Shown piece after piece: positions 1 through 6,149 of a stretch of 6,179 nucleotides of DNA. The first letter of the stretch is position 1; each line of letters starts with the position of its first letter. The position numbers and the translations under genes are program-made. The notes beneath the pieces were generated by a model. It was not told the origin of the DNA. It saw nothing but the letters and a program-made list of their open reading frames with translations, and ran no database searches. Location: positions 1-6,179 of the forward strand of contig JAJYUO010000073.1 in assembly GCA_021792485.1 (NCBI GenBank), written 5' to 3'. This DNA comes from Thermoplasmata archaeon. Lineage in GTDB: Archaea > Thermoplasmatota > Thermoplasmata > Lutacidiplasmatales > UBA184.

Positions 1-714
1 CGGGGCGAGCTCGCCGCGGCCCACGTACTCCGACCGGAAGTGCGCCGTCAACGAGTCGACGACGACCAGGCGGATCGGGTGCTCGCGCGCGAGCTCCTGC
101 GCCTTCTGGACGAGGAGCATCTGGTGGTTGGAGTTGAACGCCCGCGCGACGTGGATGCGGCGGAGCGCCTCGTTCGGGTCGAGTCCCACGGCCCGGCTCA
201 TGTCGACGATCCGCTCGGGGCGGAACGTGCTCTCGGTGTCGATGTAGACGACCTCGCCCTCGAGCCCTCCTTGGGCCGCCGGGAGCTGGACGTCGACCGC
301 GATCTGGTGGCCGAGCTGGGTTTTGCCCGTGCCGAACTCCCCGCTGAACTCGGTGATCGCTTGCGTCTCGATGCCTCCCCCGAGGAGCTCGTCGAGCGCC
401 TTCGCGTGCGTCGTGATCCGTCCGAGCTTCTGCCGGCGCTCGAGGACGGTCGCCCCGCTTTCGAACCCCCCGACGTCGGCCCGGCGGCGGGCCTCGTTGA
501 CGATCTTCTGGGCGAGCGCGACGCCGACCTCGGCGGCTTCGGCGATGTCGCTTGGGCTCGCGACCGCGAGCTCCATGAGGTCCGTGTACCCGGCTTCGCG
601 GAGCTTCTCCGCGGTCGTCGTTCCTACGCCCTCGAGATCCTCGAGATCGAACGGGGCGGGAGCCAAAGGCGCGGTTCCCGAGGGAGTGGGCTTGGGGGCG
701 GTCTTCGTCGGCAC
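1..714 (-). CDS. radA: DNA repair and recombination protein RadA, N-terminal part (cut by window edge)
   Basis: RadA is the archaeal RecA/Rad51 recombinase, an ATPase that forms filaments on single-stranded DNA and drives strand exchange in homologous recombination and repair. I translated 238 codons on the minus strand; the C-terminus lies beyond base 1. After a Pro/Ala/Thr-rich leader comes a helix-hairpin-helix DNA-binding domain (residues about 22-75, beginning FDLEDLEGVGTTTAEKL). Then come the linker GGFESGATVLERRQ, the segment LDELLGGGIE, the Walker A motif GEFGTGKT followed by QLGHQ, the stretch VVYIDTESTFRPERI, and the Walker B region IRLVVVDSLTAHFRSEYVGRGELA. This order and these motifs are diagnostic for RadA. 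The start is a GTG at 714, chosen because a TTAT box lies about 27 nt upstream, fitting a leaderless transcript, and because no purine-rich ribosome site is present. No intein is visible in the part seen. Identity is very sure; the GTG start is likely. Confidence 0.96.
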   Translation of the reverse strand, partial: MPTKTAPKPTPSGTAPLAPAPFDLEDLEGVGTTTAEKLREAGYTDLMELAVASPSDIAEAAEVGVALAQKIVNEARRRADVGGFESGATVLERRQKLGRITTHAKALDELLGGGIETQAITEFSGEFGTGKTQLGHQIAVDVQLPAAQGGLEGEVVYIDTESTFRPERIVDMSRAVGLDPNEALRRIHVARAFNSNHQMLLVQKAQELAREHPIRLVVVDSLTAHFRSEYVGRGELAP

Positions 715-737
715 GGCCGACCGACCGCGACCGGGAG

Positions 738-746
738 AGATAAGGG
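738..746 (-). promoter_or_regulatory. TATA-like box of radA
   Basis: The minus strand reads CCCTTATCT here, the only A/T-rich stretch in the 66-nt gap between the purC stop and radA. The centre of TTAT is about 27.5 nt upstream of the radA GTG. That is the usual archaeal distance from TATA box to transcription start, so the transcript would begin at or next to the start codon. It indicates that radA is transcribed separately from purC. Confidence 0.6.
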
Positions 747-780
747 TGGGGGAGGGGTCTCGAAACGGTGGGTTCCGCCT

Positions 781-1734
781 CTAGGCCGGGGATGAACGGA
801 CGGAGGCCGTCGGCGTGAACGGACGTCCCGTGAGCCGGGTGTAGACCGTGGTGTAGAGCCGGCTCACCTCGTCGACCAGGAGCGGGGGGAGCGGAGGGAT
901 GTCCGGCTCGGGGGTGCCGTTCTTGCGGGCCTCGAGGAGCGCGGTGTAGTAGCCGGTCGAGCGGTAGTGCTGCCGGACGAACTCTTTCGAGAACTCGACC
1001 GGCCGGCCGCGCTCGTAGGCGTCGCTGTCCCAGAACCGATCCTCGTCGGCGGTGCCGAACGTGTCGACAACCATCGGCACGCCTTCCGCGTCGATCGCGA
1101 ACTCCTTCTTGCCGTCGACGTGGAGGAGGCCCCGAGGGGCGATGTCCTTCTGCATCGCGTGGTCGATCTTGAATATCGTCTCGCGGATCCCGTCCAAGGT
1201 GGCTCGGTCCAGCGTGGAGAGCTGGAGCGCTTCGTCCGTCGTGAGGAGGCGGTCGACCGGTTCGAGCTTCGTCGTGACCTCGAAGTGGGGATCGGGAAGG
1301 CGCTCGCCGTAGCGGAGCTCCTTGCCCGAAGGGAACCCGAGGTCCGCGGCGCTGACCTTCCCCGCCTTCACGCGGTCCCACATCGACCCGGCGAGGTAGT
1401 AGCGCACGATCAGTTCGAGCGGAACGAGAAAGTTCTTGGGGGAAGGGCCGAGGACCCGGGGGTTCGGAACGACCTGGACGCGGCGGACCCGCATGCGGGT
1501 CGGCCCGCTCAGGGCGATGAAGTGGTGCCGCACGCCGATCTTCGAGCAGAGGCGGAACCAGTACTCCGCCGTCCCGGCCAGGGTCTCCCCCTTGTACGGA
1601 ATCTCGCTCGGGATGTGCTTGTCGAAGACGCTGATGTCGTTCGTGAACCGGAACTCGAGCTCGGTCGGACTGATCGCGTAGACTTCCTTCACCTTGCCCC
1701 GCCGGAGGTACTGGGCGGGCGCGGGAGACGACAT
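781..1734 (-). CDS. purC: Phosphoribosylaminoimidazole-succinocarboxamide synthase (SAICAR synthetase)
   Basis: PurC joins CAIR and L-aspartate with ATP hydrolysis to give SAICAR in cytoplasmic de novo purine synthesis. The 317-residue protein starts with the nucleotide-binding strand GKVKEVY (13-19), then FRFTNDISVFDKHIPSEIPYKG. It continues with VPLELIVRYYLAGS (104-117, equivalent to the family's VPVE.VVRN..AGS), TKLEPVDRLL (155-164), DGKKEFAID (207-215, the D.K.EFG motif) and VDTFGTADEDRFWD (223-236). It is longer than the roughly 240-residue bacterial enzyme, with an insertion before TKLEP and a longer C-terminal helical tail, nearer the size of the yeast type. The last motif is unusual: bacterial and yeast enzymes have DE.SPD..R.WD or similar. 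An upstream in-frame ATG at 1743 would add three residues (MTG), but the TATA-like box lies about 27 nt before the ATG at 1734, which I prefer. No other purine genes are in view. Identity is sure. Confidence 0.95.
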   Translation of the reverse strand: MSSPAPAQYLRRGKVKEVYAISPTELEFRFTNDISVFDKHIPSEIPYKGETLAGTAEYWFRLCSKIGVRHHFIALSGPTRMRVRRVQVVPNPRVLGPSPKNFLVPLELIVRYYLAGSMWDRVKAGKVSAADLGFPSGKELRYGERLPDPHFEVTTKLEPVDRLLTTDEALQLSTLDRATLDGIRETIFKIDHAMQKDIAPRGLLHVDGKKEFAIDAEGVPMVVDTFGTADEDRFWDSDAYERGRPVEFSKEFVRQHYRSTGYYTALLEARKNGTPEPDIPPLPPLLVDEVSRLYTTVYTRLTGRPFTPTASVRSSPA

Positions 1735-1755
1735 GCCCGTCATGGCGGACAGGGG

Positions 1756-1764
1756 CCCATAAGG
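1756..1764 (-). promoter_or_regulatory. TATA-like box of purC
   Basis: The minus strand reads CCTTATGGG in the short gap between the acetyltransferase stop (1782) and purC. TTAT (1762-1759) is centred 26.5 nt upstream of the ATG at 1734, the same spacing as at radA and at the metE operon. This favours 1734 over 1743 as the start codon and suggests leaderless transcription of purC from its own promoter. Confidence 0.55.
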
Positions 1765-1781
1765 CCGGCGGTACCCCGTCG

Positions 1782-2330
1782 CTATAGGGTTCGCGAGTAC
1801 AGGCCGATCGTCGGCCGGAAGCCCCGCTTGTTGTAGAAGCTCGCCGCGATGTGGTTTTGGAGCGGGAACTCGGCCGTGAGCACGCCCGCGCCCTTCTCCT
1901 TCGCGATCTTCATGATCTCTTCGAGGAGGTACTCTCCGACGCCGTGCCGACGGTAGAGGGGAAGGAGATAGATGTCGAGGATCACCGCCTCGCGCTCGGG
2001 AGCGTAGAACGGCCGCTCGCGGATCCGCGCGCGAACGATCCCGACGATCCGGTCCTTGTCGGCGCCGACGCCCTCGGTCGCGAGGACGATCGCCTCCGGG
2101 TCCTTGAGGTCGCGCGTCAGGATCTCCGTCGCCGTCTTCTCGGCGTCCTTCCGTACCTTGAGCAGCGGGTCGAACTCCTCGTTGAGGCTCTTCAGTCGCA
2201 GGACCAGCGGCACGAGAGCGGGAACGTCGCCGAGCGTCGCCACTCTCAGGTGCACCGGGAGGCCCGCGCTCGCGCTCGGTCCGGCTTCGTGTCCCTTCGA
2301 CTCCTTGGGCGGATGCGGTGAGTGACTCAT
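1782..2330 (-). CDS. GNAT-family N-acetyltransferase
   Basis: This 182-residue protein has one GCN5-related acetyltransferase fold, which transfers an acetyl group from acetyl-CoA to an amine; the substrate cannot be told. A polar, His/Pro-rich leader of about 25 residues precedes the domain, which opens LRVATLGDVPALVPLVLRL (28-46). The acetyl-CoA loop follows strand VILDIYLLPLY and reads RRHGVG (127-132), leading into helix EYLLEEIMKIAKEKG. The C-terminal motif is NHIAASFYNKRGF (159-171), typical of the family. The ATG at 2330 overlaps the malic enzyme stop as ATGA, so the two genes are probably co-transcribed and translationally coupled. A GGGAGG (2348-2343) lies 12 nt before the start, rather far for a standard ribosome site. 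The frame stays open far upstream inside the malic enzyme gene, but that part is Arg/Gly/Pro-rich noise. Lysine acetylation of a partner is possible but unproven. Confidence 0.9.
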   Translation of the reverse strand: MSHSPHPPKESKGHEAGPSASAGLPVHLRVATLGDVPALVPLVLRLKSLNEEFDPLLKVRKDAEKTATEILTRDLKDPEAIVLATEGVGADKDRIVGIVRARIRERPFYAPEREAVILDIYLLPLYRRHGVGEYLLEEIMKIAKEKGAGVLTAEFPLQNHIAASFYNKRGFRPTIGLYSRTL

Positions 2331-3751
2331 GGTGGTCCGGTTCCTCCCGACGGCTCGTCCGGCATCGGGAGCGTGAGGCCGTCCTCGCGCAGGCGGGTCG
2401 CGAGGCGTACCGAGTGCTGCATGATCTTGAGAGCGCGGTCGTAAAACTCTTCGCGCGTGCGCTTGGCGCGGGCGATGCCGAGGCCCACCGCCGTCTCGGC
2501 CGTGGCGGCCGCGATATGCGGAAAGATCCCGACCTCTTCCATCGTGGGGAGGATGTGGTCCGCGGCGAGCCCCCGATCGTCGGCGTGGGCCGCGAGCTCG
2601 CGAGCCGCCGCGATCACGATCTCGTCGGGGATCGAGCGTGCGCGCGCGTCGAGGACCCCCCGAAACACGCCGGGGAAGACGAGCGAATTGTTCACCTGGT
2701 TGGGGAAGTCGCTCCGACCGGTGGCGACGATGGCCGCTCCCGCCGCCCGCGCCTGGTCCGGCCAGATCTCCGGGACCGGGTTCGCGAGCGCGAAGACGAT
2801 CGGCCGGGCCGCCATGGACCGGATCCCCGCGGGGGAGATCGTCGTCGGGTCCGGCCGCGAGGCGGCCAGGACGACATCCGCGCCGTCCAGCGCCTCCGCG
2901 AGGCCCCCGCGGCGGCCCCCGCCGTCGGTCGCCAGGGCGAGGTGGTACTTCCACGTGTTGCGGAGCGAGAGGCTGTCGACATCGTCGCGTTCGGCGAAGA
3001 GGACTCCTTTCTGGTCAACGAGGGTGAGTTGGTGGGGATCCTGTCCGAGGGCGATGAGGAGCCGGGCGGTCGCGATGTTCGCCGCCCCGGCCCCGAGCAG
3101 AACGGTGCGGGTGGTATGGATGTCTCGGTCGGTGAGCGCGAGCGCGTTGATGAGGCCCGCGATGGTCGCGGCGGCGGTGCCGAGCTGGTCGTCGTGCCAC
3201 ACCGGGATCGGGAGGCGGCGCTGGAGCTCGTCGAGGATGCGGAAACACTTCGGAGAGGCGATGTCCTCGAGGTTGATTCCGCCGAACGCGGGAGAGAGGC
3301 GGATCACCGTCTCGATCAGCTCATCGTCCGTCTCGATGGCGATCGGCATCGGGATCGCGTTGACGCCTCCCAGGTAGCGAAAGAGGAGCGCCTTTCCCTC
3401 CATGACCGGCATCGCCGCGGCCGGTCCCACGTCCCCGAGACCAAGCACCCGGCTCCCGTCCGTGATGATCGCGATCGTGTTCCATCGGCCGGTGAGTTCG
3501 AACGACAGGTCCGGGTCCTTCTCGATCGCGCGGGAGACCTGGGCGATTCCCGGCGTGTACCATACCGAGAAGTCGGCGAGCGAGCGGACCGGCACTTTCG
3601 GGACGGTCTCGATCTTCCCTTGGTAGAACCGGGCGAGCGCGAGCGATCGCTCCCCGAGCGCGCCGGTGCGCGCCTCGTCTTCTGCCTCGGGAGCCACCGG
3701 CGGCCGCGGGTCGGCGGGCGGCTTGGCGGCCGGGGTCGTCGCTTGGACCAT
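2327..3751 (-). CDS. Malic enzyme (malate dehydrogenase, oxaloacetate-decarboxylating, NAD(P)-dependent)
   Basis: The enzyme oxidatively decarboxylates L-malate to pyruvate and CO2 while reducing NAD(P)+, linking the TCA cycle to pyruvate and gluconeogenesis. Numbered from the ATG at 3751 (474 residues), a Pro/Ala-rich leader of about 30 residues precedes the malic N-terminal domain. That domain has the catalytic Tyr in YTPGIAQVS (Tyr65), GRWNTIAIITDGSRVLGLGDVG, the catalytic Lys in MEGKALLF (Lys120), the metal-site segment GGINLEDIASPKCF (Glu162-Asp163) and HDDQLGTAA (Asp187-Asp188). The NAD-binding domain carries the Rossmann loop GAGAANIA (220-227) and a following VDQKG. The late motifs ANPVPEIWPDQA and ATGRSDFPNQVNNSLVFPG are strongly conserved in the family. 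Cofactor preference cannot be read reliably. The ligand motif is usually HDDQHGT or HDDQQGT; here the sixth-position residue is Leu. An in-frame ATG at 3766 would add five residues, but the TATA-like box lies too close to it. The downstream acetyltransferase overlaps the stop by 4 nt. Identity is sure; the start is less so. Confidence 0.95.
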   Translation of the reverse strand: MVQATTPAAKPPADPRPPVAPEAEDEARTGALGERSLALARFYQGKIETVPKVPVRSLADFSVWYTPGIAQVSRAIEKDPDLSFELTGRWNTIAIITDGSRVLGLGDVGPAAAMPVMEGKALLFRYLGGVNAIPMPIAIETDDELIETVIRLSPAFGGINLEDIASPKCFRILDELQRRLPIPVWHDDQLGTAAATIAGLINALALTDRDIHTTRTVLLGAGAANIATARLLIALGQDPHQLTLVDQKGVLFAERDDVDSLSLRNTWKYHLALATDGGGRRGGLAEALDGADVVLAASRPDPTTISPAGIRSMAARPIVFALANPVPEIWPDQARAAGAAIVATGRSDFPNQVNNSLVFPGVFRGVLDARARSIPDEIVIAAARELAAHADDRGLAADHILPTMEEVGIFPHIAAATAETAVGLGIARAKRTREEFYDRALKIMQHSVRLATRLREDGLTLPMPDEPSGGTGPP

Positions 3752-3778
3752 AGGACCCGCGACCATCGAGACCGATTG

Positions 3779-3786
3779 TTATTAAC
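3779..3786 (-). promoter_or_regulatory. TATA-like box of the malic enzyme gene
   Basis: The minus strand reads GTTAATAA here (3786-3779), one of the most A/T-rich spots in the window. TTAATA is centred about 31 nt upstream of the ATG at 3751, so transcription would begin some 3-5 nt before that codon. The alternative ATG at 3766 is only about 16 nt away and would lie upstream of the expected transcription start. The promoter probably serves both the malic enzyme and the acetyltransferase. Confidence 0.6.
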
Positions 3787-3797
3787 GCTTCGCACAA

Positions 3798-3825
3798 GAC
3801 GAACGGAAGGTTCGTCAATTGACGA
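3798..3825. promoter_or_regulatory. Nested inverted repeats, candidate operator upstream of the malic enzyme promoter
   Basis: Two overlapping dyads share one arm. The first is GACGAAC, five bases, then GTTCGTC (3798-3816), a perfect 7-bp inverted repeat. The second is a perfect 14-bp palindrome TCGTCAATTGACGA (3812-3825). The half-site GACGA therefore occurs three times in alternating orientation (3798, 3812 reversed, 3821), and another TGACG follows at 3832-3836. The cluster starts about 12 bp upstream of the malic enzyme TATA-like box, on the side where archaeal activators usually bind. It lies about 190 bp from the metE operon start, so the malic enzyme is the more likely target. The regulator is not in the window. 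The symmetry is seen directly; the operator role is inferred. Confidence 0.5.
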
Positions 3826-3880
3826 CTTTCCTGACGTTGGATAGGGTCATCTACGGGTGCCGGGAGCTTCGGGACCCGCC

Positions 3881-3953
3881 GCACCCTGCACCCTGGGAGC
3901 GGCGGCGGGGCGCGAAACGGCGCGCATCCGCGTTACCCCGTGCGCAACCCCGT
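3881..3953 (+). repeat. Short direct repeats in the metE upstream region
   Basis: Two small direct repeats lie in the non-coding DNA before the metE operon. GCACCCT occurs twice in tandem (3881-3894). ACCCCGT occurs twice with a 12-nt period (3935-3941 and 3947-3953), about 35-55 bp upstream of the metE TATA-like box. They could be regulatory half-sites, but in GC-rich DNA such short repeats also arise by chance. The rest of the 265-base gap between the two divergent genes shows no convincing small gene or RNA. Confidence 0.25.
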
Positions 3954-3986
3954 TTCTCGATTCGCAGTGCTTCCGTGTCAAGTCAT

Positions 3987-3994
3987 CGTTAAGC
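3987..3994 (+). promoter_or_regulatory. TATA-like box of the split metE operon
   Basis: The plus strand reads TCGTTAAG here, with TTAA (3989-3992) centred 26.5 nt upstream of the GTG at 4017. The spacing matches radA and purC and implies a leaderless transcript. It also supports GTG 4017 as the true start, since no ribosome binding site precedes it. Confidence 0.55.
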
Positions 3995-4016
3995 GCGGAG
4001 CGTAGTCGAACGCCCC

Positions 4017-4997
4017 GTGGAAGTTCGGACCACGCTTACCGGACCGTTCCCGCGCTCCGAAGAGCTCGTCCAGGCGACGCGCGACCTCGACCGCGGCCGC
4101 CAGAGCCCGGAAGCGGTCGAGGAGGTCTACGCGCGGACCGAGGCCGGGGTCGTCGACCTCGAGCGGCGGCTGGGCACCGATCGGTGCACGGCCGGATATC
4201 TGCGCTGGGCCGACCTCTTCCGGCCGATCTCCGAGAGCTGGGGCGGCTTGGCCGTGGGTCCGCTCACCCGCTGGTTCGAGACGAACACGTTCTACCGGCA
4301 GCCGATCCTCCATGCCCCCCCGGAACGAACCCCCGGCGCGATCGCCTCGCGCCTGCCGCTCCCGCTTCGAGGGGACGGCGCGGCTCGCGCGCTCGTGGTC
4401 CTTCCGGGACCGTACACCCTCGCCGGCCTTCTCGACAACCGCTCGGGGGAGGCTCCGCAAGCGATCATCCACCGCCTCGGCCGGCTGCTCGCCGAGGAGG
4501 TCCGCGAGCTGCGCGGACTCGGGTACCGATCGTTTGAGTGGGCCGAACCGCTGCTGGTGACCCGGATCCCGACGGGTCCGTCGGCGGAATCGACGGTGGA
4601 GGCGTACCGCGGGATCCACGAGGTCGCCGGAGACTCGACCTCGATCGTATGGACCTACTTCGGGGACGCCGCGCCGGCCCTGCCCCTGCTCACGCGGCTG
4701 CCGGTCTCCGTGATCGGCGTCGATCTCGCCGAGACCGATCCGGCATCGCTCGAGGTCGGGCTCAACGGCCGCGCGATCGGGCTCGGCGTCATCGACCCCC
4801 GTACGACGCTGAACGAGGACCCGGGCGAGGTCGCTCGGATCGTCCGGCGGCTGCAAGAGCGCACGAAGCCTCGCGAAGTCTGGCTCGGGAACGGCGCTCC
4901 GCTCGACCTGCTGCCCGCTGAGCCCGCAGCGAAGAAGCTCCATCTCCTCGCGGCCGCCCGGATCGCGCTGACCCCACCGAGCGGGGGGCGATCGTGA
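4017..4997 (+). CDS. MetE N-terminal-domain-like protein (non-catalytic half of split methionine synthase)
   Basis: This 326-residue protein aligns by eye with the N-terminal half of cobalamin-independent methionine synthase MetE. It opens TTLTGPFPRSEELVQA, then has WFETNTFY (86-93, the family's WFNTNYHY), VVLPGPYTLAGLL (127-139), FEWAEPLLVTRIP (173-185, matching QIDEPALVLELP), TYFGDAAPALPLLTRLPV (213-230) and GLGVIDPRTTLNED (255-268). At the place of the zinc ligands it has YFGD instead of HxC and NGAPLDLLP instead of the DCGL segment. Its only cysteine is Cys57. It is therefore not a catalytic zinc methyltransferase; in fused MetE this half contributes to folate binding and scaffolding. It is the first gene of a two-gene operon, its stop overlapping the next start as GTGA, so the two products probably assemble into one enzyme. 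The start is a GTG with a TATA-like box 27 nt upstream. The methyl donor in this organism is unknown. Confidence 0.87.
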   Translation: MEVRTTLTGPFPRSEELVQATRDLDRGRQSPEAVEEVYARTEAGVVDLERRLGTDRCTAGYLRWADLFRPISESWGGLAVGPLTRWFETNTFYRQPILHAPPERTPGAIASRLPLPLRGDGAARALVVLPGPYTLAGLLDNRSGEAPQAIIHRLGRLLAEEVRELRGLGYRSFEWAEPLLVTRIPTGPSAESTVEAYRGIHEVAGDSTSIVWTYFGDAAPALPLLTRLPVSVIGVDLAETDPASLEVGLNGRAIGLGVIDPRTTLNEDPGEVARIVRRLQERTKPREVWLGNGAPLDLLPAEPAAKKLHLLAAARIALTPPSGGRS

Positions 4998-6139
4998 GCG
5001 ACCGACCCCTATTCCCGGGGCAGGAGATTGGGAGCCTGATGAAACCCCGTTGGCAGCTACTGGGCCAACGAGGCGTCCCGCTCGACGATCGGGCCCGGGC
5101 GGAGTTCGACGCGTGGGATCGACGGCTCTCCTTCACCTCGGGATTCGAGGAGACGGCGACGGCGCTGCGCAACGGACGCTCCCGCGAGGTGACCCCCGAT
5201 GCGGTCCGGGATCTCGGTGCCCTGTTCGCCATGCGCCTGCTCGAGCGCGCGGGGCTTTCGCGCGTGTACGACGGCGAGGCGCGGAGGATCGAAATGTACG
5301 AGTACCCGATCCGCCAGATGCGCGGCTTCCGGTTCGTCGGGCACGTCCGCTCGTTCGACAACAAGTACTACCTCAAGGCGGCGAGCACCGGGGAGGTCCG
5401 GCTCCTCCAGCCGTACCACCTCGAGGAATTCGACTTCGTGGCGGCGCACGCGGTTGGCCAGCCGAAGCTGCCGATCACGGGAGCCTACACGCTCGCCGAC
5501 TGGTCGTACAACGAGTTTTACCTGGGCCGCCACCCCGGCTGGAAGGGACGCGCGGCGCGCCGCGCCGCGCAGCGCGAGTTTGTCGGCGAGGTCGCACGCC
5601 ACGCGCTCCGGCCCACCCTCCGGGCGCTCATCGAGCGGGGATGCCGCGTCATCCAGATCGACGAACCGGCCGCGGGGACGCATCCCGATGAAGGGGATCT
5701 GGTCGCCGAAGCGTTCAACATCGCCACCGATGGGCTCGATGCCGAGTTCACCATGCACATCTGCTTCAGCGACTACCGGAGCCTGTTTCCCGCGCTACTC
5801 GAGGCGAAGCGATGTCGGCAGTGGGCCTGGGAGTTCGCGAACCGCGACCGGGACGGCCGCGACGGCTACGAGGTCCTGAACGTGCTGCGCGAGTACGGCG
5901 ACACCCGCGAGGTCGGCCTCGGTGTCACGGATGTCCATCGCGATGAGCTGGAGACGCCGCAGATCGTAGCCGATCGAATCCGCCGGGCCGTGAAGATCCT
6001 GGACGATCCCCGGCGGATCTGGGTCAACCCGGACTGCGGGCTGCGCACCCGCTCGCTCGACGTCGCCTACGCGAAGCTCGAGGCGATGACGCGGGGGGCG
6101 GCGATCGCCCGCGCGGAGTTCGAGCGCCCGCGCGCCTAG
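4994..6139 (+). CDS. metE: Methionine synthase, cobalamin-independent MetE catalytic (C-terminal) domain protein
   Basis: This half of MetE transfers a methyl group to homocysteine to make methionine, using a zinc ion to activate the thiol. In the 381-residue protein the expected zinc ligands are all present: His255 and Cys257 (MHICFSD), Glu280 (WAWEFANRD) and Cys348 (NPDCGLRTR). The substrate-site motifs EIGS (11-14), GEARRIEMYEYP with Glu103, and QIDEPAAG with Asp223 are also present. ITGAYTLADWSYNEFY (161-176) corresponds to the PVT...WS segment of the family. The size is that of a stand-alone archaeal or core-type enzyme, about half of bacterial MetE (roughly 750 residues). The GTG start overlaps the upstream gene's TGA; a GGGGGG run lies five bases before it. 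A later ATG at 5039 is excluded because it would remove the GS motif. The adjacent N-domain gene argues for a split MetE rather than a folate-independent MesA/B/C-type core enzyme, but the methyl donor (a folate, a methanopterin or a corrinoid protein) cannot be decided. Confidence 0.93.
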   Translation: MSDRPLFPGQEIGSLMKPRWQLLGQRGVPLDDRARAEFDAWDRRLSFTSGFEETATALRNGRSREVTPDAVRDLGALFAMRLLERAGLSRVYDGEARRIEMYEYPIRQMRGFRFVGHVRSFDNKYYLKAASTGEVRLLQPYHLEEFDFVAAHAVGQPKLPITGAYTLADWSYNEFYLGRHPGWKGRAARRAAQREFVGEVARHALRPTLRALIERGCRVIQIDEPAAGTHPDEGDLVAEAFNIATDGLDAEFTMHICFSDYRSLFPALLEAKRCRQWAWEFANRDRDGRDGYEVLNVLREYGDTREVGLGVTDVHRDELETPQIVADRIRRAVKILDDPRRIWVNPDCGLRTRSLDVAYAKLEAMTRGAAIARAEFERPRA

Positions 6140-6149
6140 CGGGGCCCGC

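Noticed and set aside
40..795. Plus-strand open frames opposite radA
   Set aside because: The minus strand carries an unmistakable RadA; these frames are antisense shadows.
967..1836. A 289-codon plus-strand frame opposite purC
   Set aside because: It is an antisense shadow of PurC with no recognisable motif, and it runs through the purC promoter region.
2331..2954. An in-frame upstream extension of the acetyltransferase on the minus strand
   Set aside because: It lies wholly inside the malic enzyme gene in another frame and encodes Arg/Gly/Pro-rich sequence without a domain. The ATG at 2330 gives a normal-length GNAT protein.
2318..3844. A 508-codon open frame on the plus strand opposite the malic enzyme
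   Set aside because: It is the antisense shadow of a clearly recognised gene. Its product is Arg/Asp/Glu-rich with no family motif, as expected from GC-rich codons read backwards.
3857..4537. A plus-strand frame starting in the intergenic region and overlapping the MetE N-half gene
   Set aside because: Most of it is an off-frame reading of the MetE gene, rich in Arg, Pro and Gly. The intergenic part has no supporting start signal.
3978..4943. A 321-codon minus-strand frame opposite the MetE N-half gene
   Set aside because: It is an antisense shadow; the plus strand shows the conserved MetE landmarks.
5550..5565. A perfect 16-bp palindrome, GCGCGGCGCGCCGCGC
   Set aside because: It lies inside the metE catalytic gene where the protein reads Arg-Ala-Ala-Arg-Arg-Ala-Ala. 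Runs of GCG/CGC codons make such symmetry easily by chance.
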